NCBI GenBank assembly: GCA_016293435.1
Contig: JAEDEG010000045.1
Coordinates: 1-18,975 of the forward strand
Direction of reading: 5' to 3'
Source: Clostridia bacterium
GTDB lineage: Bacteria > Bacillota > Clostridia > UMGS1810
DNA: 18,975 nt
Of this stretch, positions 6,970 to 13,506 are shown one piece after another. A program made the translations under genes and the position numbers. The notes under the pieces were generated by a model. That model saw only the letters and a list, made by a program, of their open reading frames with translations, ran no database searches and had not been told where the DNA came from. Numbering within the stretch: the stretch's first letter is position 1; every line of letters begins with the position of its first letter.

Positions 6970-7503
6970 ATGATGGGTAATAACGTATCCAAAAATGCAA
7001 AATGGTATGTTGTTCATACCTATTCCGGGTATGAGAATAAAGTAAAGACCAATCTCGAAAAAATCATTGAGAACCGCAGTCTCGAAAATCTCATACTTGA
7101 TATCAAGGTCCCTACAGAAGACGTTGTAGAAACCAAGGGTGAAGACAAAAAGGTCGTTACTCGCAAGATTTTTCCCGGTTATGTACTTATCAAAATGGTA
7201 ATGACAGATGATACTTGGTATATTATAAGAAACACAACCGGTGTTACAGGTTTTGTAGGTCCCGGATCCAAACCGGTTCCTCTTACTGAGGAAGAGGTTG
7301 AAGCACTCGGTGTTGACGTTAGAGAAGTATTTGCTCAATACAGCGTAGGTGATAATGTCAGAATAATCGAAGGTGCTTTTGTAAATCAGACAGGTACCGT
7401 TGAAACAATAAACAACGAGACCGGAAAGGTCGGCGTAAAGGTTGTAATGTTTGGCAGAGAGACAAGTCTTGAGCTTGACATCAATCACGTTGAAACCTTT
7501 TGA
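6970..7503 (+). CDS. nusG: Transcription elongation/antitermination factor NusG
   Basis: A 177-residue NusG. The N-terminal NGN domain binds RNA polymerase (WYVVHTYSGYENKVK near residue 12, then FPGYVLI). The C-terminal KOW domain (from about 125, DNVRIIEGAFVNQTGTVETI) contacts S10 or Rho in the known family. Length and domains are standard. Two ATG codons in a row (6970 and 6973) follow GGAGG. The second has the better spacing, so the true start may be three bases later. It lies between secE and rplK, the conserved order. Confidence 0.97.
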   Translation: MMGNNVSKNAKWYVVHTYSGYENKVKTNLEKIIENRSLENLILDIKVPTEDVVETKGEDKKVVTRKIFPGYVLIKMVMTDDTWYIIRNTTGVTGFVGPGSKPVPLTEEEVEALGVDVREVFAQYSVGDNVRIIEGAFVNQTGTVETINNETGKVGVKVVMFGRETSLELDINHVETF

Positions 7504-7508
7504 CGAGT

Positions 7509-7555
7509 GTGCCCATGGGGCACGTTAAGCTTATTAATAGCGGCATTTCCTGCCG
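7509..7555 (+). other. Paired hairpins between nusG and rplK
   Basis: GTGCCC-ATG-GGGCAC (7509-7523) and CGGCA-TTTCC-TGCCG (7541-7555). Neither has a T-run, so they are more likely processing or pausing structures than terminators. Confidence 0.4.
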
Positions 7556-7567
7556 ATATTATTTAGA

Positions 7568-7601
7568 GTGGGAGGATTGAAAATCAATTCCGCCATACCA
7601 C
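7568..7601 (+). promoter_or_regulatory. Putative L1-binding mRNA site upstream of rplK
   Basis: GTGG (7568-7571) pairs with CCAC (7598-7601). Inside, GGATTG pairs with CAATTCC around an aaaat loop, leaving an asymmetric GAG/CGCCATA internal loop. The same layout recurs before rplA. L1 is known in many bacteria to repress the rplK-rplA operon by binding a leader that mimics its 23S rRNA site. Confidence 0.5.
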
Positions 7602-7627
7602 ATTTGTTAATAGGGAGGTGTTCTTAA

Positions 7628-8053
7628 ATGGCACAGAAAGTAACAGGTTATATCAAGCTTCAAATTGGAGCAGGCAAGGCTACTCCGGCTCCCCCGGTTG
7701 GTCCTGCACTCGGTCAGCACGGTGTAAACATCATGCAGTTTTGCAAGGAATTTAATGAAAGAACAGCAAAGGACGCTGGTCTTGTTATTCCTGTAGTAAT
7801 CACTGTTTATCAGGACAGATCTTTTTCTTTTATTACAAAGACTCCGCCTGCAGCAGTGCTTCTCAAAAAAGCTTGCAAAATTGATAAGGCTTCAGGTGTA
7901 CCTAACAAAGACAAGGTTGCTACTATCAGCAAGGATGCTGTAAAAGCAATTGCAGAGCAGAAGATGCCCGATCTTAATGCAGCAAGCATTGAAGCTGCTA
8001 TGAGCATGATTGCCGGCACTGCAAGAAGCATGGGAATTGTTGTTGAAGACTAA
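7628..8053 (+). CDS. rplK: 50S ribosomal protein L11
   Basis: A 141-residue L11, the standard length. The N-terminal domain has the hallmark APPVGPALGQHGVNIMQFCK (about residues 21-40). The C-terminal rRNA-binding domain ends with GTARSMGI. L11 sits at the base of the GTPase stalk and helps factor-dependent GTP hydrolysis and the stringent response. GGGAGGTG precedes ATG. It is the first of an L11-L1 pair. Confidence 0.98.
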   Translation: MAQKVTGYIKLQIGAGKATPAPPVGPALGQHGVNIMQFCKEFNERTAKDAGLVIPVVITVYQDRSFSFITKTPPAAVLLKKACKIDKASGVPNKDKVATISKDAVKAIAEQKMPDLNAASIEAAMSMIAGTARSMGIVVED

Positions 8054-8066
8054 TCCCGTGTATTAA

Positions 8067-8114
8067 GTGGGAGAGATTCAAAAATACTTTTTAAATTGAA
8101 TTTCGACTGACCAC
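8067..8114 (+). promoter_or_regulatory. Putative L1-binding mRNA site between rplK and rplA
   Basis: GTGG (8067-8070) and CCAC (8111-8114) close a stem whose inner helix is ATTCAA/TTGAAT. The 5' side (GTGGGAG, GATT) and 3' side (AATT, YCG, ACCAC) match the structure before rplK, while the tip differs in length and sequence. It ends just before the rplA ribosome site. Confidence 0.5.
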
Positions 8115-8130
8115 AGAAGGAGGACGTAAA

Positions 8131-8826
8131 ATGTTCAGAGGTAAAAATTACATTGAAAGCGCAAAATTAATTGACAGATCAAAATTATATGATCCCACAG
8201 AAGCTTTCGACGCAGTAATCAAAGCTTCCAAAGCAAAATTTGATGAAACTGTAGAAGCTCACATTAAGCTCGGCGTTGACTCAAGACATGCTGACCAGCA
8301 GGTTAGGGGCGCTGTTGTTCTTCCAAACGGTACAGGTAAAAAGGTAAGAGTACTTGTATTTGCAAAGGGTGACAATGTTCAGGCTGCTCTTGATGCAGGT
8401 GCGGATTATGCAGGCGGTGAAGAGCTCGCTTCAAAAATCCAGAGCGAAAACTGGTTTGAGTTTGACGTTGTGGTTGCAACACCCGACATGATGGGTATAG
8501 TTGGTCGTATCGGTAGAATCCTCGGACCCAAGGGTCTCATGCCTAACCCCAAGGCAGGCACCGTATCTCCCGATGTTAAAAAGGCTGTAGAGGATATCAA
8601 AGCCGGTAAAATTGAATACCGTCTTGACAAAACCAATATTATTCACTGCCCCATCGGCAAGGTTTCTTTTGGTGTTGACAAGCTAAACCAAAATTTCCAA
8701 ACTCTTATGAATGCAATAATTAAGGCTAAGCCTGCAGCTGCTAAGGGTCAGTATCTCAGAAGCGTAGCAGTGGCTTCCACAATGGGACCCGGCGTAAAGC
8801 TTAATCCCGCTAAGCTCTCCGATTGA
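8131..8826 (+). CDS. rplA: 50S ribosomal protein L1
   Basis: A 231-residue L1. It begins with the usual MFRGKNYIESAKLIDR start and contains the signature region around GRIGRILGPKGLMPNPKAGT (about residues 125-148). L1 forms the mobile stalk at the ribosomal E site and, in known systems, represses its own operon. AGGAGG precedes ATG. It is the last gene of the rpmG-led operon; no clear terminator follows before the rplJ promoter. Confidence 0.98.
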   Translation: MFRGKNYIESAKLIDRSKLYDPTEAFDAVIKASKAKFDETVEAHIKLGVDSRHADQQVRGAVVLPNGTGKKVRVLVFAKGDNVQAALDAGADYAGGEELASKIQSENWFEFDVVVATPDMMGIVGRIGRILGPKGLMPNPKAGTVSPDVKKAVEDIKAGKIEYRLDKTNIIHCPIGKVSFGVDKLNQNFQTLMNAIIKAKPAAAKGQYLRSVAVASTMGPGVKLNPAKLSD

Positions 8827-8867
8827 TAATTTTGAATTATCCGTAAGGCTTTACAAGAAAAAAGGTC

Positions 8868-8896
8868 TTGACAATTAATTGTTTATATGATATAAT
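8868..8896 (+). promoter_or_regulatory. Consensus promoter of rplJ-rplL
   Basis: Perfect TTGACA (8868-8873), 17-base spacer, perfect TATAAT (8891-8896). Transcription would begin near 8903, just before the L10 leader. Confidence 0.9.
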
Positions 8897-8902
8897 GTTT
8901 AA

Positions 8903-8990
8903 CGTGTCCGCAGACAGCAGGTAGTCTATGACTATAAATCCTGCCGAGGAATCATTTAATACTTTGTATAAGATTATTATGTATTAATGT
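8903..8990 (+). ncRNA. Ribosomal protein L10 leader RNA
   Basis: The leader has the kinked helix bound by the L10(L12)4 complex: TCC (8907-8909) pairs with GGA (8948-8950). The asymmetric loop GCAGACA/CGA leads to GCAGG (8917-8921)/CCTGC (8940-8944), capped by TAGTC-TAT-GACTA (8922-8934). This is the known arrangement in Firmicutes. AGGAA (8947-8951) could alternatively pair with TTCCT in the terminator that follows, giving an antiterminator. Confidence 0.85.
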
Positions 8991-9022
8991 GCTTCCTATC
9001 CCTGTGGGTAGGAAGCTTTTTT
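8991..9022 (+). terminator. Attenuator terminator of the L10 leader
   Basis: GCTTCCTATCC and GGGTAGGAAGC form an 11-bp stem, with one G-U, followed by six T. It lies between the L10 aptamer and the rplJ start, so L10 excess is expected to favour termination. Confidence 0.88.
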
Positions 9023-9081
9023 CATATTTCGGACACTGTGTTAAATATATGTTATACATTTTAACTCAGGAGGTGAATTTC

Positions 9082-9678
9082 GTGCCAAGCGCAAAAGTAT
9101 TGGAACAGAAAAAACAAATTGTTGCTGATTTGGTTGAAACCTTAAAGTCAGCACAGGCAGGTGTCCTCGTAGATTACAGAGGCATCACTGTTGAACAGGA
9201 TACTCAGCTTCGTTCAAAGCTCAGAGAAGCAGGCGTTGAATATAAGGTTGTTAAAAACACTCTTACAAGATTCGCAGCAAATGAAGTCGGATATCAGGAG
9301 CTTGACGAACAGCTCAACGGTCCTACAGCCCTTGCTATCAGTACAACAGACCCCGTTGCACCCGCAAAGGTTATTTCCGATTTTGCCAAAGATGTTGAAG
9401 CTCTCGAAATCAAAGCAGGTTTCCTCGACGGTAAAGTAATTTCTATCGATGAGATCAAAAAGCTCGCATCCACACCTTCCAGAGAAGTTCTTATCGCAAA
9501 GATTATGGGAAGTCTCAATTCTCCCATTTCTTCGCTTGTTAGAACTCTCCAGGCATTGGTTGACAACGGCGTAGAACCCGCAGACATCAAGGTTGAAGCT
9601 CCCGCTGCAGAAGAAGCTGCAGCACCCGCAGCAGAGGAAGCAGCAGCTCCCGCTGAAGAGGCTCCCGCTGCAGAATAA
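9082..9678 (+). CDS. rplJ: 50S ribosomal protein L10
   Basis: L10, about 198 residues, the stalk base that carries L7/L12 dimers. The open frame extends upstream to 8989, into the leader terminator, but CAGGAGGTGA places translation at the GTG at 9082, giving the usual MPSAKVLEQKK start. Core motifs VDYRGITV (about 30-37) and YKVVKNTLTRFAA (about 53-65) are present. The tail is a low-complexity Ala/Glu/Pro stretch (about residues 170-198) longer than in Bacillus L10 but common in Clostridia. It is followed after 56 bases by rplL. Confidence 0.97.
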   Translation: MPSAKVLEQKKQIVADLVETLKSAQAGVLVDYRGITVEQDTQLRSKLREAGVEYKVVKNTLTRFAANEVGYQELDEQLNGPTALAISTTDPVAPAKVISDFAKDVEALEIKAGFLDGKVISIDEIKKLASTPSREVLIAKIMGSLNSPISSLVRTLQALVDNGVEPADIKVEAPAAEEAAAPAAEEAAAPAEEAPAAE

Positions 9679-9734
9679 TTAAAAACCAAATTAAATGCTG
9701 TAAGCATAAATATTAAACAGGAGGTAATTTAATC

Positions 9735-10106
9735 ATGGCAAGTATTGAACAGATTATTGCAGATATCAAAGAATTGAAATTATTAGAAGTTGCAGATTTA
9801 GTAAAAATGATGGAAGAGGAATTTGGTGTTAGCGCTGCTGCTCCCGTTGCTGTAGCAGGTGCTGCAGCTGCAGGCGGAGACGCTGCTGCCGAAAAGACTG
9901 AATTTGATGTAGTTCTTGCAGAAGCAGGTGCTTCCAAGCTCAAGGTTGTTAAGGTTGTTAAAGACCTTACAGGTCTCGGTCTTAAAGAAGCTAAAGACGT
10001 TGTTGACGGTGCTCCTAAGACTGTTAAAGAAGGCTGCTCCAAAGAAGAAGCAGAAAGCATCAAAGCTGCTCTTGAAGAAGCCGGTGCTAAAGTTGAAATC
10101 AAATAA
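9735..10106 (+). CDS. rplL: 50S ribosomal protein L7/L12
   Basis: A 123-residue stalk protein that recruits elongation factors. The N-terminal dimerisation helices (IADIKELKLLEVADLVKMME) are followed by an Ala/Gly hinge (about 36-52). The C-terminal domain starts at EKTEFDVVL and contains LKVVKVVKDLTGLGLKEAKD. GGAGGTAA precedes ATG. A strong terminator follows, not the rpoB gene that usually comes next. Confidence 0.98.
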   Translation: MASIEQIIADIKELKLLEVADLVKMMEEEFGVSAAAPVAVAGAAAAGGDAAAEKTEFDVVLAEAGASKLKVVKVVKDLTGLGLKEAKDVVDGAPKTVKEGCSKEEAESIKAALEEAGAKVEIK

Positions 10107-10160
10107 TTTGATTTTGATTTTTAATAAAAACATTCTGCTCGTTTGAGCAGAGGTTTTGGA

Positions 10161-10197
10161 GGAAGAACGAAAAAACGGTCGTTCTTCCTTTTGTTTT
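10161..10197 (+). terminator. Strong intrinsic terminator after rplL
   Basis: GGAAGAACGA (10161-10170) pairs perfectly with TCGTTCTTCC (10179-10188), followed by TTTTGTTTT. A smaller hairpin, CTGCTC-GTTT-GAGCAG (10135-10150), precedes it. The rest of the gap up to 10337 is AT-rich, with only the palindrome AGCAAT-AA-ATTGCT (10231-10244) standing out. Confidence 0.92.
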
Positions 10198-10337
10198 GTC
10201 ATTGCGGTAAATAGATTTGCATAATAAAAAAGCAATAAATTGCTATTTTAAACTTTTGTTGATTTTTCTAATTCGCAATAAAATCACATTATTCAACCTT
10301 GCGTTTTTTTGCTTTTTGACGAAATTTTTATTTTACC

Positions 10338-10366
10338 TTGACAAAACGCATTTTGAGGTGTATAAT
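10338..10366 (+). promoter_or_regulatory. Consensus promoter of the GOGAT-glnA operon
   Basis: Perfect TTGACA (10338-10343), 17-base spacer, perfect TATAAT (10361-10366). Transcription would begin near 10373. Such a strong promoter is expected to need downstream control, which the attenuator provides. Confidence 0.92.
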
Positions 10367-10373
10367 TTCAGAA

Positions 10374-10413
10374 AATGAGCAAAGACGTTCATTCATTCAG
10401 ATAATTCTGAGTG
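10374..10413 (+). promoter_or_regulatory. ANTAR-type dual-hairpin antiterminator
   Basis: P1: AATGAGC (10374-10380) pairs with GTTCATT (10387-10393) around the six-base loop AAAGAC. P2: CATTCAG (10394-10400) pairs with CTGAGTG (10407-10413) around the six-base loop ATAATT. Two adjacent hairpins with hexaloops starting with A are the known target of ANTAR proteins (EutV, NasR class). Loop position 4, usually G, is G in P1 but A in P2. P1 sequesters the lower 5' arm of the overlapping terminator. An ANTAR protein is encoded at 16885-17469. Confidence 0.7.
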
Positions 10414-10428
10414 GATGGCGTCTTTTTT
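10381..10428 (+). terminator. Attenuator terminator in the GOGAT operon leader
   Basis: The arms 10381-10400 and 10407-10425 pair over 19 bp, with three G-U pairs and one bulged T, around the loop ATAATT. The run of six T (10423-10428) follows. It lies only about 10 bases downstream of the predicted transcription start, so most transcripts should end here unless P1 forms. Confidence 0.9.
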
Positions 10429-10460
10429 GTTTATACATTGATACGAAAGGACGAGGGAGT

Positions 10461-11558
10461 ATGAATTTAGAAGGCAAAGTGCGAATCCCTTCCGGTTGTG
10501 CTATTGCAGCAGTAATATCAAAAAAGGGAAAAAGGATGACAGGCGAATCGATAATTGATGCTATGAAGCCTATGCACGACCGCAGTAACGGTCTTGGCGG
10601 CGGCTTTGCAGCCTATGGTATATATCCCGAATACAAAGAATTTTATGCTTTTCATTTCTTCTTCAACAGCAGAGAAGTTCGCAAAAGCACCGAACAATTC
10701 TTAAAAGAGAGGTTTGAAATTGTAAAATCCGAGATAGTTCCTACAAGAAAAATTCCGGCAATTACAGACGAGCCTATTATATGGCGATATTTTGTTTCTC
10801 CCTTGCAGTCAGTTCTAAAAAATCTTCAGCTTGATGAAGATGAGTTTGTAGCTCGCACGGTTATGAAAATAAATACCGAAGAAAACGGTGCGTATATATT
10901 TTCAAGCGGAAAGAATATGGGAGCATTTAAAGCTGTAGGATTTCCGGAGGATGTGGGCATTTTTTATAAATTAGACGAGTACGAGGGCTATACGTGGACT
11001 GCTCACGGCAGATACCCAACCAACACACCCGGTTGGTGGGGCGGTGCTCATCCCTTTACACTCCTTGATTACTCGATTGTACATAACGGCGAAATATCTT
11101 CATACGATGCCAATCGCAGATTTATTGAAATGTTTGGGTATAAATGTACCTTGCAGACAGATACCGAAGTAATTACCTACATAATGGACTATCTTCTCAG
11201 AAAGCAAGGTCTGACATTGGGCGAAACCGCAAGTGTTATTGCTGCACCGTTTTGGAGCACAATCGAAAATAAAACCGACATTATAGATAAAGAAAAGCAT
11301 AAATACCTGCGAACTCTTTTTCCGAGTCTTTTGGTAACAGGGCCGTTTTCAATCGTATTTGGCTTTAACGGCGGTCTTATGGCATTAAACGACAGGCTTA
11401 AGCTGCGCAGTATGGTTGTGGGAGAAAAAGACGATAGGGTGTATGTTGCAAGTGAAGAAGCGGCTATCCGTGTTATGGAGCCAAATGTAGATAACATTTG
11501 GGCGCCTACGGGCGGAGAGCCTGTTATTGTGACCTTGGAGGAGGGCTGTGAGTTATGA
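10461..11558 (+). CDS. Glutamate synthase glutaminase subunit (class II amidotransferase, GltB1-like)
   Basis: The amidotransferase part of a split glutamate synthase, which would release ammonia from glutamine for the synthase subunit. It has 365 residues from the ATG at 10461, which follows an AGGGAG site; a longer frame begins at 10338 but overlaps the promoter and attenuator. The N-terminal nucleophile is Cys13 in IPSGCAIA, so a 12-residue propeptide must be removed, as in other Ntn amidotransferases. The class II core is seen in GRYPTNTPGWWGGAHPF and VHNGEISSYDANR (about residues 182-220). Its stop overlaps the next start in ATGA, implying coupled translation. Confidence 0.92.
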   Translation: MNLEGKVRIPSGCAIAAVISKKGKRMTGESIIDAMKPMHDRSNGLGGGFAAYGIYPEYKEFYAFHFFFNSREVRKSTEQFLKERFEIVKSEIVPTRKIPAITDEPIIWRYFVSPLQSVLKNLQLDEDEFVARTVMKINTEENGAYIFSSGKNMGAFKAVGFPEDVGIFYKLDEYEGYTWTAHGRYPTNTPGWWGGAHPFTLLDYSIVHNGEISSYDANRRFIEMFGYKCTLQTDTEVITYIMDYLLRKQGLTLGETASVIAAPFWSTIENKTDIIDKEKHKYLRTLFPSLLVTGPFSIVFGFNGGLMALNDRLKLRSMVVGEKDDRVYVASEEAAIRVMEPNVDNIWAPTGGEPVIVTLEEGCEL

Positions 11559-13060
11559 GTGTAGAATATATATACCCCGAATTTGAAGTTATAAGAAACG
11601 AAAATCGTTGTATCTGCTGTCGGGTTTGTGAAAGACAGTGTGCAAATGAGGTTCACAGATGCGATGCAGATAATAACCTGATGCTTTCCGATGAATCAAA
11701 GTGTGTAAACTGCCAAAGATGTGTTTCTCTTTGTCCTACACACGCATTAAAAATCATAAAGAGTGACTGTGCTTTAAGAGAAAATGCAAATTGGCAAAAT
11801 GATACTATTAAAGAAATTTACAAGCAAGCATCATCAGGCGGTGTTCTTCTTTCATCAATGGGCAATCCGAAATCGTTTCCTGTATATTGGGATAAAATTT
11901 TAATAAATGCTTCTCAGGTAACAAATCCGCCTATCGACCCGCTTCGTGAGCCGATGGAAACAAAGGTTTTTTTAGGAAAGAAGCCGGATAAAATAGAAAG
12001 AGATGACAATGGGAATCTGAAGTGCGAATTGCCTCCGCAGCTTGAGCTTTCTATGCCTGTTATGTTTTCGGCAATGAGCTATGGCTCGATTTCATACAAT
12101 GCACACGCATCACTTGCCCGCGCGTCAAAAGAGCTTGGAATCCTTTATAATACGGGTGAGGGCGGCCTGCACGAAGATTTTTATTGCTATGGTGAAAATA
12201 CAATTGTTCAGGTTGCTTCCGGCAGATTTGGTGTACATAAGGATTATTTGGAAGCCGGAGCTGCTGTTGAAATTAAGATGGGTCAGGGTGCAAAGCCCGG
12301 AATCGGCGGTCATCTTCCCGGTGCAAAAATTGTTGGAGACGTTTCAAGAACAAGGATGATTCCCGAAGGCTCCGATGCAATTTCTCCTGCTCCTCACCAC
12401 GATATATACTCGATTGAGGATTTAAGACAGCTTGTATTTTCGCTAAAAGAAGCAACAGAATATAAAAAGCCTGTTATTGTCAAGGTTGCGGCGGTTCATA
12501 ATATTGCCGCCATTGCAAGCGGCATAGCAAGAAGCGGTGCCGATATCATCGCTATTGACGGTTTTCGCGGCGGTACCGGTGCAGCTCCAACGCGAATCCG
12601 TGACAATGTAGGTATTCCTATTGAGCTTGCCCTTGCATCCGTTGACCAAAGACTTCGTGATGAAGGTATCCGAAACAATGTGTCATTGGTTGTCGGTGGT
12701 TCTATCCGCAGTGCAAGCGATGTTATTAAAGCAGTTGCTCTCGGTGCAGATGCTTGTTATATTGCAACCGCAGCACTTCTTGCTCTCGGCTGTCACCTTT
12801 GCAGAACTTGTCAAAGCGGCAAATGTAACTGGGGCATTGCAACGCAGAATCCCGACCTTGTAAAAAGGCTCAATCCCGATATCGGAAGTCAAAGACTAAT
12901 TAACCTTATGACCGCTTGGAATCACGAAATCAAAGAGCTTATGGGCGGTATGGGCATCAATTCGATTGAAGCACTTCGAGGAAACAGACTGATGCTTCGC
13001 GGAGTCGGACTTACAGGCAAAGAGCTTGAAATATTGGGTATTTCCCACGCAGGAGAGTGA
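11555..13060 (+). CDS. Glutamate synthase FMN/Fe-S synthase subunit with N-terminal ferredoxin domain
   Basis: The catalytic synthase domain (GltB2-like, archaeal type): 2-oxoglutarate plus ammonia and two electrons to glutamate on FMN. It has 501 residues. Residues about 19-60 carry two [4Fe-4S] motifs (CICCRVCERQC and CVNCQRCVSLCP). The TIM-barrel FMN domain follows (KPGIGGHLPGAK; SDAISPAPHHDIYS; GFRGGTGAAPT; VVGGSIRSASDV). The cluster-binding loop CHLCRTCQSGKC lies near residues 412-422. The fused ferredoxin is typical of stand-alone archaeal-type synthases and receives electrons from a partner, here probably the two next gene products. It overlaps its upstream neighbour by four bases. Confidence 0.93.
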   Translation: MSVEYIYPEFEVIRNENRCICCRVCERQCANEVHRCDADNNLMLSDESKCVNCQRCVSLCPTHALKIIKSDCALRENANWQNDTIKEIYKQASSGGVLLSSMGNPKSFPVYWDKILINASQVTNPPIDPLREPMETKVFLGKKPDKIERDDNGNLKCELPPQLELSMPVMFSAMSYGSISYNAHASLARASKELGILYNTGEGGLHEDFYCYGENTIVQVASGRFGVHKDYLEAGAAVEIKMGQGAKPGIGGHLPGAKIVGDVSRTRMIPEGSDAISPAPHHDIYSIEDLRQLVFSLKEATEYKKPVIVKVAAVHNIAAIASGIARSGADIIAIDGFRGGTGAAPTRIRDNVGIPIELALASVDQRLRDEGIRNNVSLVVGGSIRSASDVIKAVALGADACYIATAALLALGCHLCRTCQSGKCNWGIATQNPDLVKRLNPDIGSQRLINLMTAWNHEIKELMGGMGINSIEALRGNRLMLRGVGLTGKELEILGISHAGE

Positions 13061-13065
13061 TAAAA

Positions 13066-13506
13066 ATGAAGCGAGTATATGCAGAAGAAAAATGGTGCAT
13101 AGGCTGCCATTTATGTGAATATAATTGTGCTTTTGCAAATTCGGGTGAAAGTGACATGGCTAAAGCTTTGAAAAATAAGCCTGTTTTTCCGAGAATAACT
13201 GTTGAGGAAGATAACAAAATCACCTATGCGTTATCTTGCAGACATTGTGATGATCCGATATGCGTAAAAAGCTGTATATCGGGAGCGCTTTCCGTACAAA
13301 ACGGGGTTATAAGGATTGATAAGGATAAATGTATCGGTTGTCTGACCTGCATTTTGGTGTGTCCGTACGGTGCAGTATCACAAGGGAAAAACGGTGTGGT
13401 TCAAAAATGTGAGCTTTGCTTGGAAAACTCATGCGGAGAACCCGCCTGTGTAAAAGGGTGTCCGAACAGAGCCTTGGTATATGAGGAGCGAGGTGATGAT
13501 AAATGA
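13066..13506 (+). CDS. Polyferredoxin, 4Fe-4S electron-transfer subunit (HycB/DmsB-like)
   Basis: An electron carrier of about 146 residues with four cysteine groups: CIGCHLCEYNC (about 11-21), CRHCDDPICVKSC, CIGCLTCILVCP, and CELCLENSCGEPACVKGCP. The pattern is that of the four-cluster ferredoxins that serve as small subunits of oxidoreductases. Here it likely links the FAD protein that follows to the synthase. A GTG at 13057 overlaps the previous stop and lies too near AGGAG; the ATG at 13066 has better spacing. It ends in an ATGA overlap with the next gene. Confidence 0.88.
   Translation: MKRVYAEEKWCIGCHLCEYNCAFANSGESDMAKALKNKPVFPRITVEEDNKITYALSCRHCDDPICVKSCISGALSVQNGVIRIDKDKCIGCLTCILVCPYGAVSQGKNGVVQKCELCLENSCGEPACVKGCPNRALVYEERGDDK

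Noticed and set aside
6925..7488. 187-residue open frame on the minus strand opposite nusG
   Set aside because: It lies entirely against nusG, has no ribosome site, and its composition is what the antisense of a conserved gene gives.
8989..9081. Upstream extension of rplJ
   Set aside because: The extra codons lie in the leader terminator, and CAGGAGGTGA points to GTG at 9082.
9713..10235. Minus-strand frames of 129 and 145 residues opposite rplL
   Set aside because: They mirror the Ala/Glu-rich L7/L12 gene and match no family; rplL is certain.
10338..10460. Upstream extension of the glutaminase gene
   Set aside because: It would begin in the -35 box and run through the terminator hairpin; the ATG at 10461 has a ribosome site and gives the expected short propeptide before Cys13.
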